DNA from: Cyanophora paradoxa
Lineage: Eukaryota > Glaucocystophyceae > Cyanophorales > Cyanophoraceae
Assembly: GCA_004431415.1 (NCBI GenBank)
Contig: QPMI01000079.1
Coordinates: 1-64,000 of the forward strand
Direction: 5' to 3'
DNA: 64,000 bases
Shown here: positions 22,068 through 33,699 of the stretch, piece after piece
Numbering within the stretch: the first letter of the stretch is position 1
Layout of the letters: each line of letters starts with the position of its first letter
Notes under the pieces: generated by a model
Told to the model about the DNA's origin: nothing
Databases searched by the model: none
Seen by the model: the letters and a program-made list of their open reading frames with translations, nothing else
Program-made: the position numbers and the translations under genes

Positions 22068-24073
22068 ATGGACATCCCTACACGTGCTGGCGTGCCGCAT
22101 GGCTCGACCCTCGAGGACCGCATGGTTGCTCTTCTGAGCTCCAGCCCGTCCGAGGTGCTCACTCTCGCATTGCTTCCCTCCTTCTGAATGTCTCGCGCTC
22201 GCGTGCGCCGTCCTCACGCACCCTGTTGGCGCGCAGGCCTATCTTCGCGGAAATGCCCCGCAGGTGGGCTTCCCCAAGTCGAAGATCAAGGTTCTCCTGC
22301 TTGAGAACGTTCACGAGTCGGGCCAGAAGCTGTTCCGCGATGAGGGCTTCCAGGTGCGGCGGCCGCCTCTTGCATATCTTGCGTCTTGGTGGACGTCATG
22401 CGGTTGCCGATGAGCGTGCTCGCTGCAGGTCGAGGCCATCAAGGGCACCATCGAAGAGTCTCAGCTCATCGAGAAGGTGAAGGACGTGCACATCCTCGGC
22501 ATCCGGTTCGAGCGCTTGCTCGCGATCATGCTTGCCGACCCCTCACACTGGGCGCCGTGCAGCTCGAAGACCCAGGTCACTCCCGCCGTCATCGATGCGG
22601 GCAAGCGTCTGCTGGGCGTCGGCTGCTTCTGCATCGGCACGGACCAGGTCGACCTTGTGTACTCCGAGAAGAAGGGTGTACGTGGCCCGCCGCGTGCGCC
22701 GGCGCGCGAGCCTGAAGGGAGCACTCTGTTCTCGCTCAGGTCCCCGTTTTCAACGCTCCGTTCGCCAACACGCGCTCCGTCGGTGCGCCCGCGCCGCAAG
22801 AGCCTGCTCGGCTCGCTCCGCGTGGGCCCACGGTCTCATCGTTCCTTTTCCCCGCGCAGCGGAGAAGATCATCGGAGAGATCATCATGCTCGCCCGTCAG
22901 ATTCCGGACCGCAGCAACGAGCTCCACAAGGGCGTGTGGAAGAAGGTCGCGACCAAGTGCTACGAGATCCGTGGCAAGACCCTCGGTCCGCACCCGCGCT
23001 GCCGCGCCGCGGGCGGCGCCTGCTAACACAGGCGCGCCCGCGCAGGCATCGTCGGGTACGGCCACATCGGCACGCAGGTCTCCGTGATGGCGGAGTCGAT
23101 GGGCATGCGCGTCATCTACTACGACATCATCCCCAAGCTCCCGCTCGGCAACGCGCAGGCGTGCAACACGCTCGAGGAGCTCCTTAAGCAGGCCGACTTC
23201 GTGACCGTCCACGTCCCGAACACGCCGCAAACGAAGAACATGATGACCAAGGACCAGTTCTCGCTGATGAAGCCGGGCGCGTACTTCCTCAACTCGGCCC
23301 GCGGCAAGATCGTGCGCCGCCTTCTTTCGCAGCCTCTTCTTCTTCTCCTCCTTCTCGTAACTCGTCGCCGCGCGAAAGGTCAACCTGGCGGACCTCGCGG
23401 CGGCGCTCAAGTCGGGCCACGTGGGCGGCTGCGCGGTGGACGTGTACCCCTGGGAGCCGCTGGAGAACGGCCCCGGCTTCACGACGGAGCTGCAGGGCTG
23501 CCCGAACACCATCCTGACGCCGCACATCGGCGGCTCGACGGAGGAGGCGCAGGCCAAGATCGGCGAGGAGGTCGCGCAGGCCCTCGTCAAGCTCGTCAAC
23601 ACCGGCTCCACCCAGGTACCCCCCTCCTCGAATTCGGATTTGAATCCAGAATTCGATCTCACATTTGATCCAGGGCGCCGTGAACTTCCCCAACGTCGAG
23701 CTGCCGTACGGCGACAAGACCCACCGCATCCTCAACACCCACCAGAACGTCCCGGGGGTACTCAAGGTCCGCGTTCCAGCCCCCTATACCCCGCCCGGTA
23801 CCCCGTTCCTGTACCCCTGACGCCTGACCCCCGCCCGCCCGTGCAGAGCATCAACCAGATCCTGGCGGACTACAACGTGTCCTCGCAGCTGCTCCGGACG
23901 ACCGATCACATCGTGCGCTGGAGCCCGTACCCCCCGCCGTCTCCGTGCTCTCCGCCGACACGCGCGGCGCGCAGGGGTACATGATCATCGACGTCGACCG
24001 CTCCGCGTCGGAGGAGATTAACCAGCAGATCCGCGCCCTCCCCGTCTCCCTGCGCACCCGCATCCTCTACTAA
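22068..24073 (+). CDS. serA: D-3-phosphoglycerate dehydrogenase with C-terminal ACT domain
   Basis: First committed step of phosphorylated serine synthesis: oxidation of 3-phosphoglycerate with NAD. Eleven exons keep frame: 22068-22154, 22237-22353, 22429-22505, 22563-22677, 22740-22782, 22860-22985, 23046-23311, 23379-23615, 23674-23766, 23847-23912, 23975-24073. The product is 441 aa, close to bacterial SerA (about 410) plus a short leader. Motifs are GVGCFCIGTDQVDL, PVFNAPFANTRSVAE, the Rossmann loop GIVGYGHIGTQ, HVPNTPQTKNMM, NSARGKIV (substrate Arg), the catalytic histidine in LTPHIGGSTEEAQ, and a regulatory ACT domain from GAVNFPNVELP to RALPVSLRTRILY. That layout matches E. coli SerA and yeast Ser3, which serine feeds back on; the same control is inferred here. 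All introns are GT-AG. The leader is not clearly an organelle signal. Confidence 0.96.
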
Positions 24074-24430
24074 GGCGCCGGGCCCCGGCCGCCCTCGCCG
24101 CGCCTCCTCGCGGCCCGTTTTTGCTCCGCGGGGCTCCCTCGCGAGAGGCTCGGGGAGGCGTAGCCGCCGCCCGCACACAACCCGATGCCCTCCGCCTCCC
24201 TATCGGGAGGCAGGCCCCCTTTCCTCTCCATGCAGCCCCCGCCAGTGCGAGCAAGCCCCCTTACTACTATGTTATGAATGCCCGGTAGTCTGAGTGACAG
24301 TTTCAGAGATACCCCTGTGTAGATGTTGTTCTGAAGTGGGATCATTTCCCAGAGAGAGCGCAAAGGGCGAGTGGGCGGAGGAGGGCTGATAGGGGAGCGA
24401 GAGGCGAACTGGAGGGTACAGCTGCAGAGC
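24074..24430. other. Convergent spacer, serA to zinc-finger gene B
   Basis: Both flanking genes end here. An alternative 3' exon of gene B could use the open frame down to TAA at 24272 if the acceptor near 24424 is used. The favoured stop at 24431 is supported by the parallel end of its paralogue. Otherwise nothing is seen. Confidence 0.5.
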
Positions 24431-26329
24431 TCAGGCGGCCGGCTCGGGGCCCGACTCGTCGTCGCGGTCCTGGGTACCCGTGCGTGAGCGTCACGGAAGG
24501 GTACGGCTCCGGTACGCGCGGGGCGCAGGCGCACCTCCTCATCGAAGCCATTAGGCTCAGGCCTCAGATACTCGGCCGACTCCCGCGGCTGGCGGCGGGA
24601 GCCGTGGCGCTTTCGGTTCGCAGGGTTGAGGCAGAACCAGCGGTGCCGCGAGAGGCCCTGGGGGTACGCGTTACGACCGGCGGGCGGGCGGGCGGGCGGG
24701 GGGTGCGATGGGAAGCGGCGGGGGGGGAGGGGGGGGGGGAATGCGAGCCTGCAGGTTCTTGCAGGCCTTCCCGCAGGTTTCGCACGTGAGGTTGGGCGCA
24801 CCGCCCGCGCCGGCGTCTCCCGCCTCGTCGGGAGCTGCGGCGTGGGAGGGGAGGGCGGCGTCCGGGGGTACGGCGGGGCTAACGGAGAAGCGCTCCGGGG
24901 GGGAATCGACGGGGTGGGGGAAATGGGCGAAGGGGCCCGGAACGAGGGAGATGGGGGGGTCGGGGCGCGAGAGGCTGTGCGAGGGCTCTGCGTCGGGGGC
25001 GAGGTGCTGCATGTCCATCGGGGCGGGCGCGGGCGGCTCCGGCTTAAGCTGCGGCGGCGGCGCTGGGGGCTGCGGCTGTCGCTGTGCGGAGGACGCTGTC
25101 GGCGGGGAGGCCGGCGCCATGGGCTGCGAGCCGGCCGCCACCGGAAGCGGGGAGCTGGAGGAGCTGGCCCTGGGGTTCAGCGCGAACGGCGAGAACACCT
25201 CCTGCGCGATCGCCGGCGGCTGGGGCGCCAGCTGGGCCGCAGCTAGCTGGCTCGGCGTAAGCGGCGCCGAGACGAATCGCTCGACAACAGGGTCACTTGG
25301 GCGCTGCGGCCGCTGCTCGGGCGCAGGCGCTATCCTCGGCCGCGACGAAGGGTGCTCGTCGCCTCCTCCCGCCGAGATTCTGTGGGGCTCCGGCCCCCGC
25401 AACTCCTCCGCCTTGCGCTTCTTTTTCCTGCAGTAGCGGCGGTGGACCTGGAAGCTGTTCGCGTTCTTGTACATATTCGCCGACAGGCCGCACGATTCGC
25501 AGAAGACTTCGCCCGTCTCTGCGCAGGGGTCAGACGCGCACCGCAGCGCGCGCGCCCTCACGCACCGCTCACGCGCGCCGAGGACTTGAATTCATACTTG
25601 ACCTGTGCAAGAGGTCGCAGCGGCGCGAGGCGGGCGAGGCGTCGAGCGGCCGCACGGGAACGTAGTTCGGCTCGCGAAGCCTCCGACAGTAGCGCCGATG
25701 GCCCAGGAAGCTCTCCAGGTTCTTGTATTTGGAGCTTGGGCTCCCGCACCACTCGCACTGGCGCTCCACGTCGTCTGCGGAGGGCTCAAGTGCGCAGAGA
25801 GCGCTGAAAGAGGGCAAGCAGCACCTAAGGGAGCATCCGACTGCGGCCCCGAGGTGGAGTGCTGCGATAGCCGGGTCAGCCACGCCGCAACGAGGCCGGG
25901 GACCAACAGGCTGACCGAGAGCGGTGTGGGCTGCGCGTTACTCTCTGGAACAGCAGCATCGTGCGAGGGCGGGATAGGCCCGATATCCGCCTGCTCCTGG
26001 GGTTTCACGCCGCTCGCTCCAGAATGCGGGGCCAGAGACAGCGCAGCGTGCGTCGCGTAGGCTGCCATCGAGTCGCTTGCTTGTGTGTGCATCCCGTCGA
26101 TGCTTCCGTGCTGGAGAACGAAGACGGCCGCCCGCGCATCTCCTTCTGCGCGAAGCGGCTCCTCCATCTCTCCGCGCGCTACAAGCTCTGAAAATACGCC
26201 TCGCCGCCTCCGCCGAGCGCTGCTGTCGTTTTCCGGCGATTTCGAACCCGGCGGCTCGGCTCCGGCAGGGTCCCTTTCCTCCGCGCCGGCGCCTTCGAAT
26301 TCGAATTCGAAGTCCATGGCCGGCGCCAT
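24431..26329 (-). CDS. Triple zinc-finger-like protein, tandem paralogue B
   Basis: Paralogue of the next gene upstream. The N-terminal exon (MAPAMDFEFEFEG..., then GVFSELVARGEMEEPLRAEG) is followed by three finger-like motifs. The first two follow C-x2-C-x15-H-x3-C: QCEWCGSPSSKYKN-LESF-HRRYCRR and FCESCGLSANMYKN-NSF-HRRYCRKKKRK, both with the shared YKN and HRR. The third, CETCGKACKNLQ joined to GLSRHRWFCLNP, is interrupted by an intron whose donor is GC (24748). A long Pro/Ser/Ala linker separates fingers two and three. The last exon gives DRDDESGPEPAA and TGA at 24433-24431. Nucleic-acid or protein binding is inferred from the fingers only; I do not recognise a named family. Junctions between the N-terminal exon and finger one are not resolved, and 25883-25560 contains at least one more intron. 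Confidence 0.65.
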
Positions 26330-26604
26330 GGCCCGGCCAGCCGGCTCGAGCGGCGAGTCGAGCCGCTGAGCTCAGCGCTTCGAATTCGCGGCGCCGGCGC
26401 CAACGCCGCCCAACGCGGCTCAGCGCTAGCGCTAGTATTGCTCAGTGCTCAAGCTCAGTGCACGTGCTCATGACCAGCGCTAGCCATGGCGCCGGCCACG
26501 TCCACTTGCAATAGTACGCATACCTCATGAATCCGCGGAAAGAGACCAACGGGCGATCGAGTGGGAAAGGGGCGGAATAGGAGACACGGAAGGGGAGCTA
26601 TCGA

Positions 26605-28304
26605 TTAAGCGGCCCTCTCGAAAGCGGGCTTGCAATTGTCATCGCGGTCCTGGGTACCCCTGCGTGAGCGCCGAGGGGGTACGCCCGGCCCGGGGACCGG
26701 CCACGCGCCCACCTCTTCAGAAGCGGTGTCGCGCCTCGTTGAGTCGTTCGGCTCGCGAGCTGCGGACGAACGGCGCCGCTTATTATTGGCGGGGTTGAGG
26801 CAGAACCAGCGGTGCCGCGAGAGGCCCTGGGGGTACGCATCACGGCCGGCGGGCGGGGGGGCGGGGGTACGATGAGAAGAGGGACGGGGCGCGAGCCTGA
26901 AGGTTCTTGCAGCGCTTGCGGCAGGACTCGCAGGTGAGGTTGGGGGTACCCCCCGCGCTGCCCGAGCTCGAGCCTCCAGCCCCGCCGGCTCCCTCCTCGG
27001 AACCGATCGCCGGGGGGCGAGGCGGGGGGAGAACGTGTGGTGATAGGGTTGTGCCGAAGGGGGCGGGCTGGGGCGGGCTGGCGGCGGGGGTCGGGATCGG
27101 GAAGCTGGATTGGCGGGGCAGGGGGGCAGGGGGGTCGGAGGAGCGGGGTACGACGGAGAAGGGCTCCGGGAGGGGCGCGCGGTGCTGGGGGGGCGGCTCG
27201 GCGGGCGCCGGCTGTTCTGGCAACTGCGGTCGCGGCGGCGCCAGGGGGGATGCCGGCGGCAAAGCGGGTGCGCCGGGCTGCGAGCCGGCCGCCACCGGAA
27301 GGGGAAGCGCGGAGCTGGAGCTGGGTACGGTGTCCAGCGGGAACGGCGAGAACACCTCCTGCGCGATCGCCGGCGGCTGGGGCGCCAGCTGGGCCGCAGC
27401 TAGCTGGCTCGGCGTAAGCGGCGCCGAGACGAATCGCTCGACAACAGGGTCACTTGGGCGCTGCGCCCGCTGCTCGGGCGCAGGCGCTGTCCTCGGCCGC
27501 CCCGAATGGCGCCCGGGGCCGCCTTCTCTTCGGGCCTCCTCCGCCTTGCGCTTCTTTTTCCTGCAGTAGCGGCGGTGGACCTGGAAGCTGTGCGCGTTCT
27601 TGTACATGGTGGCCGACATGTCGCACCACTCGCAGAACATCTCTCCCGTCTCTGCGCGGGGCTCAGACGCGCAGCAGCGCACAAGGAGCCCTCGCGCACC
27701 GCTGTAGCGTGGCGAAGACTGCTCGTACTTCACCTGTCGGGCGGCGTCGCTGCGGCGCGAGGCGAACGAGGCACCGAGCGGGCGCACGGGAACGTAGTTA
27801 GGCTCGCGCATTCTTCGACAGTGGCGGCGATGGCTCTGGAAGCTCTCGTAGTTCTTGTACTTCGAGCTCAAGCTCCCGCACCACTCGCACTGGCGCGCCA
27901 TCTCTGACTCGCCAGGGCATCGGAATGCGAAAGAGAGCAAGCTAGAGAACATAAGAAGCACCAGTTGACTCATTCTGCCTCCGTTCGGTGTTTGGGGTCT
28001 GCGCATGATCAGACGGCGAGGGGTGAGCAGGGCTACAGGCAGGCCGGGGCTCTGCAGGCTTACTAGATGTTGGCCCGGCTCAGAGCTCTTCGACTCTGAC
28101 ACAACAGGCGCAATCTGCGGCTGTGCCAAAGCATTCACGCCGCTGCTTCGACGTCAGCGCGAAGCGAGAGACAGCGCCGCGTGCGTAAACGTACGCTGTC
28201 ATCGAGTCGCTCGGTTGCATATGCAACTCGTCGATGCTGTGGCCGTGCTGAAGGGCGAAAACGGCCGCCCGCGCATCTCCTTCTGCGCGAAGCGGCTCCT
28301 CCAT
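26605..28304 (-). CDS. Triple zinc-finger-like protein, tandem paralogue A
   Basis: The sister copy of gene B, with the same order: an N-terminal exon (MEEPLRAEGDARAAVF...), finger one QCEWCGSLSSKYKN-YESF-HRRHCRR, finger two FCEWCDMSATMYKN-HSF-HRRYCRKKKRK, a Pro-rich linker, and finger three CESCRKRCKNLQ/GLSRHRWFCLNP split by a GC-AG intron (donor 26896). It ends with DRDDNCKPAFERAA and TAA at 26607-26605. About 60 bases around the paralogues' N-terminal exon (28280-28350 and 26150-26220) are nearly identical in DNA, so the duplication or a later conversion is fairly recent there, while the linkers differ. The frame is open upstream of the chosen ATG to a stop near 28470, so the true start may lie further 5', overlapping the promoter of the F-box gene. 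Function unknown. Confidence 0.65.
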
Positions 28305-28493
28305 CTCTCCGCGCGCTACAAGCTCTGAAAATACGCCTCGCCGCCTCCGCCGAGCGCTGCTGTCGTTTCCCGACGATTGCGGACCCGGCGGCTCGGCTCC
28401 AGCGGGATCCCTTTCCTCCGCGCCTTCGGAGTCCAGCCGGCTTGGCGCTTCGCGGCGTCATCGCCAAGTCGCCGCCAACGCCGTAGCCTGACG
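28305..28493. promoter_or_regulatory. Short bidirectional promoter region, zinc-finger gene A and F-box gene
   Basis: Only about 190 bases lie between the two divergent start codons. Part of it is the DNA shared with paralogue B, which in B is translated. Either the shared part is 5' coding sequence of A with a lost ATG, or it serves as a leader. Confidence 0.5.
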
Positions 28494-30230
28494 ATGTCAA
28501 ACGCGCCGCCGGCCGAAGCTCCGGGCCTTCGGAGTCTGCCGTCCGAGCTGCTGGCCGCCGTGCTGGGCCATCTGACCGTCCGAGAGCGGGCTGCGGCCGC
28601 GCTGGTCAGCCGGAGCTGGCGGACCGCCGCCGCCGCCGCGCCGCACACGCAGCCCCTCGAGCTCATGTCCGCTGGCCATGGCGCCCATGCCCCGGCCGCT
28701 TGAATCGCCGCGTTGCGCGCTGATCTGTGACCCGTGCCGCGCAGCGCGTTTGGGGACTGCGCGGAGGCGGCGGACCTGGGCCCTGCGCGCCTCGCCCTCA
28801 ACCGGTACGTCGAGGGCACGGCGCGCCGGTTCATGGGAGAGGCGGCAGACGCGCTAGCGCCGCTGGCGCGGCGCGCCCTCGCGGCGGGGGAAGCCGCGCG
28901 AGCGCTGAGGGCGCCGCTCTGCGCCGGCGCGTCGGCCCTGCGGCTGGTCCTGCTCTTGGCCGATCCCGAGGGCGCGCCGGCCGGCGCCGGCGCCGGCGCC
29001 GGGGCCGAGGCCGGAGGGGAGGCATCCCCGCTGGCCTTTCTCCTCGCCGGGGCGCCCCCGGCCCTCGAGTCCCTCGAGCTCGTCCTCCCAGGTGCGCTGC
29101 GGCGGTCCCGCGGTCCGTACCCTGGGAGCCGGCTCAAAGCAAAAGCGTACCCCACATTCGGGAGCGGCCCAGATGCCCCCGCGCGTCCAGAGGGGCCCCT
29201 GCGCCTGCCCCCCGGGCCGGCCTGACGCTGGGTGCAGCGACACTGTACCCGGCGGCCGTGGGGCGGGCCTGCGCCCTGCTGGACCTCGGACGGTGTACCC
29301 CCCGGCTGCGGACGCTCGCCCTTCGGGCCCACAGCGGCGTGCTGGGAGAGCTGCCACCGGAGAGCGTGCGCCCCGTACCCCGCTTCCCCCCTCCCCCTGC
29401 CTCTCCTCAACCTGGAAATGAGATTACCCCCCCATCTCACCCCCATCACCCCCACCCACCCCTTCCCCCCCTCTCTTCCCCCCACCCACCCGCACCCCCG
29501 CAGGCGCCGCGGCTGCCCCTGCTGGAGCGCGTGGCGGCGCACGTACCCCTCGCGGACGGCTCCCCCGCGGCCGCGGAGGCGCTGCTGGCTTCGCTGCCGG
29601 CCCTGCGGCGGGTGGACAGGGTCTCAACCCGCACGCCGGAAGCGGAGGCCGGCGCCTCGGGGGCGCGCCCCGTGCGGCCTGTGGCGCTCGCCGCGCTCGC
29701 CGCCGCCGGCGTCGCCTGCGGGGCCCTCGCCGTGGGGGCCTGGGGCGACTGCCCGACGGACCTCTCCGCCCCGGAGGACGCCACCGCCGTCGCCGCCCTC
29801 TTCCGCCCCGCCGCCTTCGAAGAGGGCCCCGGCCCCGGCCCCGGGTCTGGGGACTGCGGGGGCCTGGCCCTCGCCACCGCCCTCCTCCCCGCCGAGTGGC
29901 CCCGGGGGGCCTTCGCCGGCGCCGAGTCGTGCGGCCCGCCGAGCGCAGCGGGCCCGCTCCGCGAGGCGAGCCCGTTCTCCCCGCGCAGGATCCTGCTGTG
30001 CGACACGCCCGTGCACGCCTCCACGCTCCGCTGGCTCGCGGGTGAGGCCGGCGCCGCGCCGGCTCTCGGCGGTCAGCCTCCGGGCTCCGAGCTCGCTCGC
30101 GGCCGCAGGCGGGGCGCACGCGGCGACGCTGCGGGAGCTCCGGATCGAGGCATCTGAGGTCCCCCTCCACGCCACCGCCGGTCCGCCCCGCGCAGCGAGG
30201 CCCGCCCGCGCCCGGCGAGCCGCACCATAA
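28494..30230 (+). CDS. F-box protein with Leu-rich repeat-like region
   Basis: F-box proteins bring substrates to SCF ubiquitin ligases through Skp1. The N-terminus carries the F-box, LPSELLAAVLGHLTVRERA then ALVSRSWRTAA. Exons 28494-28666, 28745-29091, 29238-29365, 29504-30041 and 30109-30230 join in frame for 435 aa. Downstream, segments such as FLLAGAPPALESLELVLP, ACALLDLGRCTPRLRTLALR and LLASLPALRRVD look like irregular Leu-rich repeats, as expected for a substrate-binding part. The rest is Ala/Pro/Gly-rich. The very long fourth exon may hide an intron near 29910-29988. The last exon ends at TAA 30228, but an alternative would splice on to the exons at 30429-30991, making one larger protein. 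It shares its promoter region with zinc-finger gene A. Confidence 0.7.
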
Positions 30231-30341
30231 GCTAGCTCTTTAGCTCTAAGTTCAGTCTCCCCGTTGCTGGCTGTAGAGCGCTCCAGGACATGTACGCAAC
30301 CGTCGCACTCTAGAGCGTTCGAATTCCTAGGGCGAGCCAAT

Positions 30342-30991
30342 ATGTCTCGGCACAGCTCCCGCAACCGGTCCCCCGGCGTGCCTCGCACGCCCCCCTCACG
30401 TGTACCCCCTCCCCTTTCGAACCCTCAGGGGAGCTGCTGGGGTTACTCGATGCGCTGCCGAGGGCCCGCATGTGGCTCTTCCCCCCCGCGAGCTGGCCCG
30501 AGTCCGAACTCGAGGAGCTGCTCCTCGTGCGCTGTACCCCCTGCTGCCTATGCGCCCCCCCCCCCCCCCCCCCCCCCCCTCCTTCCCCCCTTTCTTGACC
30601 TGAGCGGCGCCCACGGCGCAGCGCGCGGTCGCCTCGGGGGACCTCTTGTTGCGCCTGCAGGTGCCGTGTACCCCCGGGGCCCGGATTCACATCCTGTACC
30701 CCCGACGCACGGGGGTACGGCAGGTCGCGCAGACGGAGGCGACCTTCGACGAGGAGTCCCCCGCCGGCGCCGCCTACGCCGCCTACCGCGACGCGCGGGT
30801 GCCCGTACCCCCCCTCCATCCCTGCCCCCTCTTCGCCTTGCGACGCGAGCCGCCAGGAGGCGCTGCTGGGCCCGGAGAGGCGCGGGGTCCATCTCGAAGA
30901 GGACCCGAACGCGGCGGCGGGCTCCGGGGCCGAGTTCGAGGCGCAGGCCGAGTGCGGGGGGAACTCACCAGGGGCCGCGCCCGGCGAGTAG
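30342..30991 (+). CDS. Small hypothetical protein, or 3' exons of the F-box gene
   Basis: Exons 30342-30399, 30429-30526, 30622-30660, 30724-30798 and 30857-30991 keep frame and give about 134 residues ending in TAG. The start reads MSRHSSRNRSPG, and later parts include LLGLLDALPRARMWLFPPAS, ESELEELLL and an acidic end (HLEEDPNAAAGSGAEF). There is no recognised domain. The first intron would be only 29 nt, which is too short for most spliceosomes, so exon 1 is doubtful. The 30429 exon may instead belong to the F-box gene through an unseen junction. Intron 30527-30621 carries a run of about 28 C. Confidence 0.4.
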
Positions 30992-32418
30992 CCGGGGGGA
31001 CGGAGGGGCGACTCTGCGGAGCGCGCCCGCGCGCGACAGGCGCCCGGGTACGGCTCGGGGCGCACAGTTAGCTGGGCCCGCCCGGCCCGCCCGGCCCGCC
31101 CGGCCAGTCCAGCGTCCCGCCTCGAGCTGCCCTCGTCCCCCCCTCTCACTCTCATGATCAGCTTATCGGGGAAGGGAAAAACACTTCCCTGTCCTACTAG
31201 GCTAATTATTAATTCCCCAGCCTCGCTCGCCGAGTCGCCCCCCCTCCCCTCAGACGCAGCCCTAGATGCTCCCCCGGCCCGGGCCCTCTCCCTTCTCCTC
31301 GCCCTCCAGACGTAGCCCTAGACGCAGCGACGTTTCAGTGGGCATACATTTAGTGACTCTGCGTAACTTGATATACATGTACATGCGCTTGTGATTGCTT
31401 TGAAATTTGGGCTTTTCAAAGTTTATATGGATACGAAAGGGATCCGAACCCACGAAGTACGTATACGTGCCCACGATTTCGAAGGGCGCGTCGAACCGAT
31501 GATCGCCGCGGCGCGGCGCAATTGCAATTGTGCTGTCATGGTCCGACGGTCCGATGATCAGCATAGGCCTGCCAGGCTGTCACTGTTAACCAGTTAACCA
31601 CGATCTACACTTTACGGGTGCCCGCGGCCGCCTACGTATACTGTCCGACGGTCATGATGTCATGATCCGCCCGGGACTCGGGACACGGTCTACTAGCTAA
31701 TTGCGCATGCTGTCATCATGGCATGATCCGATCGCGATGATCAACCTGCCAGGCTGCAGCTGCCGCAGTGCAGCTGTAAATTATATTCACTGTCGCAGTG
31801 CCTGCCGGCGCCAGGCTGTCACTGTGTCACTGTAAATTATGACCAGTTACCCCGGCCCCACATACGATCTGCGCATGCACTTCACATGTAGCGGCTAGGC
31901 TATAGCTAGTGCGTATACTGATCGTTATATGAGACTCTAAGAGCTAGCTGTAGCTATATATAGAGCTGCTGATACCATATGCATACTATGATATGTATGT
32001 ATGCATGTACGCAATCAATGAATTTGTACTTCAAATATCGAAATTCTGCAGAATTCGAACTCAGTCGCTACAGCTGGCCCTAGGCCTAGCGCTATGTACA
32101 CCCGGATGCAATATTTAATCTGCATACGTATTTGCCGTCATGCACGATTTCGAATTCTGACAAAAACCCATCCTGCAGCTGATCTTATAATTATGAGGCG
32201 AGAAATTGAAATGGCGCATGCGGGCGCAGTCGCCGCGCAGATATCTATTACTAAAAAAGACACATGTATACATGTTAACGTAATGCATGGGGCGAACCGG
32301 ATTTGTGGACGGGAAAAATTATAAAATTAGCTATGTACTTGGAAATGGTAAGTTAAGAATACGTATACGTATACGTATATGTTTTGTATATATGCCAGAA
32401 GAATATAATAGAAGCTGC
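30992..32418. other. Intergenic, AT-richer, no supported gene
   Basis: Contains two exact GTCCGACGGTC words (31541 and 31643), paired GCCAGGCTG/CACTGT words at 31740-31850, and ATACGTATACGTATACGT near 32360. Open frames are short and lack domains. Confidence 0.55.
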
Positions 32419-33455
32419 TCAGATCTGAAAATCAAAGTCGGCCACGTAGACGTACGCGTCGGCGTGGCCGGACTCGAGGCGGCCGCGGAGGCGGTTGGCG
32501 AGGGCGTGGCGGCGGAGGTGCGTGCGGTCCCAGAGGCGCCGGCGGTCTTCCCCCACCTTTACGTCGGGACGCTCCAGGCTACTCAAAATCGCCCGCGCCG
32601 CCGCCGCCAGCCACGCCGGGTCGACGGCGCATCGCGGCGGGGAGGAGGGACCGGAGGAGGAAGAGTCGACGTCCGAGGGCGAGGGCGAGGGCGACGTCGA
32701 TGGCGAGCGGGAGCGAAGGCGGATGCGGAGGGCGGCGCGGACGCAGCAGCCGACGGGGACCTCGTCGAAAGGGGCGACGGAGAGGGCGCCACTTGCCGCG
32801 TCCTCCCGCGCGATGCACTCGAGGAGGGCGGCGAGGAAGTCGCGGCACCACGCGGCCCGCCCGCCCGGCTCCCGATCCATGGCCGATCCCGGCGCCTCGC
32901 GATCGCCGGCGCCGCACTCGGATCCGGAGGAAGCGCCCCACCAGAGGGCGAGGTTGACGAGGCTCGACTGGACGTGCCGGCGCGTGACCACCGACTGCCC
33001 GTCCACCCCGCGCACCGAGTCGCTCAGCCAGTCCGCCTCGGCCAGCGAAACCGCCTCCGCACGCGTCCACTTCGTCCGCAGCGCGCGAAAGAGGGCCTGC
33101 GCATGCGCGTGCTAAGCTTAAGCGGGCCGTCATCGTGAGTCCGGATTTCTCAAACAAACTAATTGCAAGTGAAATGAATTGAATGTGAAGAAGCTTATGA
33201 TGAATTTATAAGGGGACGCACGAGGTGGAAGGCGGAGTAGGGCTTGAACTCGACGGCGGGGACGCGCGCGGCGGACTCCACCGTCCCGCCCACTATGGCT
33301 GCCCAGAACTGCGCGACAAGGGGGATCCCGGACGTTCGGGCCGGGCCACGTGCGCATGCACACGAATATATATGGGGGGCTGGGCGCGCCTCGTCCAAAA
33401 CCGCCTCGAGCTCCTCCTGCGCGTCGTCCGCATCCTTTATGTGCAGTTGCGCCGA
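32419..33455 (-). CDS. Degenerate EF-hand domain protein
   Basis: Three joined exons are supported: 33455-33390 (SAQLHIKDADDAQEELEAVL), 33308-33222 (FWAAIVGG...VPAVEFKPYSAFHL) and 33096-32419 (ALFRALRTKWTRAEAVSLAE... to TGA at 32421). The spacing E-x2-FWAAI...AVEF-x2-YSAFHL-ALFRAL...A-x2-DWLSDS matches a divergent EF-hand module common in algal and other protist proteins, in which a bulky W/F replaces ligands; no loop is canonical here. The third exon continues with AWCRDFLAALLECIARED and a Ser/Asp-rich stretch, then VDPAWLAAAARAILSSLE. The first of the two introns has a GC donor at 33389. A possible first exon begins at ATG 33694 (MATISSNRARLAMKQ), but I cannot place its donor. Calcium binding is doubtful and the role is unknown. 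Confidence 0.6.
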
Positions 33456-33699
33456 CTGCCAGCGTTCAACAACATTAATATTGATTGGGCGTCGGGCCGA
33501 ACGCGCCGGCCGGGGTTGTCGGCCGCGCGTGGGCGGGCCCAGACGGACCTCGAGCTCTAGCCCGCCAGTGGGGGCTCTGGGGACCGCGGCCGGCCGCGGA
33601 AAGGGCGCGGATCCGGAGGCAGCGCTCGCGGTGGACGTTTGCCCCGGCACTGCTTCATGGCGAGGCGAGCGCGGTTGGAGCTGATCGTGGCCATTGAGT

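Noticed and set aside
28316-29542. 408-codon open frame on the minus strand
   Set aside because: It is antisense to the F-box gene, whose exons carry recognisable F-box and Leu-rich motifs.
31430-31480. tRNA-like T-arm (GGGATCCGAACCC on the plus strand)
   Set aside because: Only three stem pairs form around a seven-base loop and no acceptor or anticodon arm can be drawn nearby.
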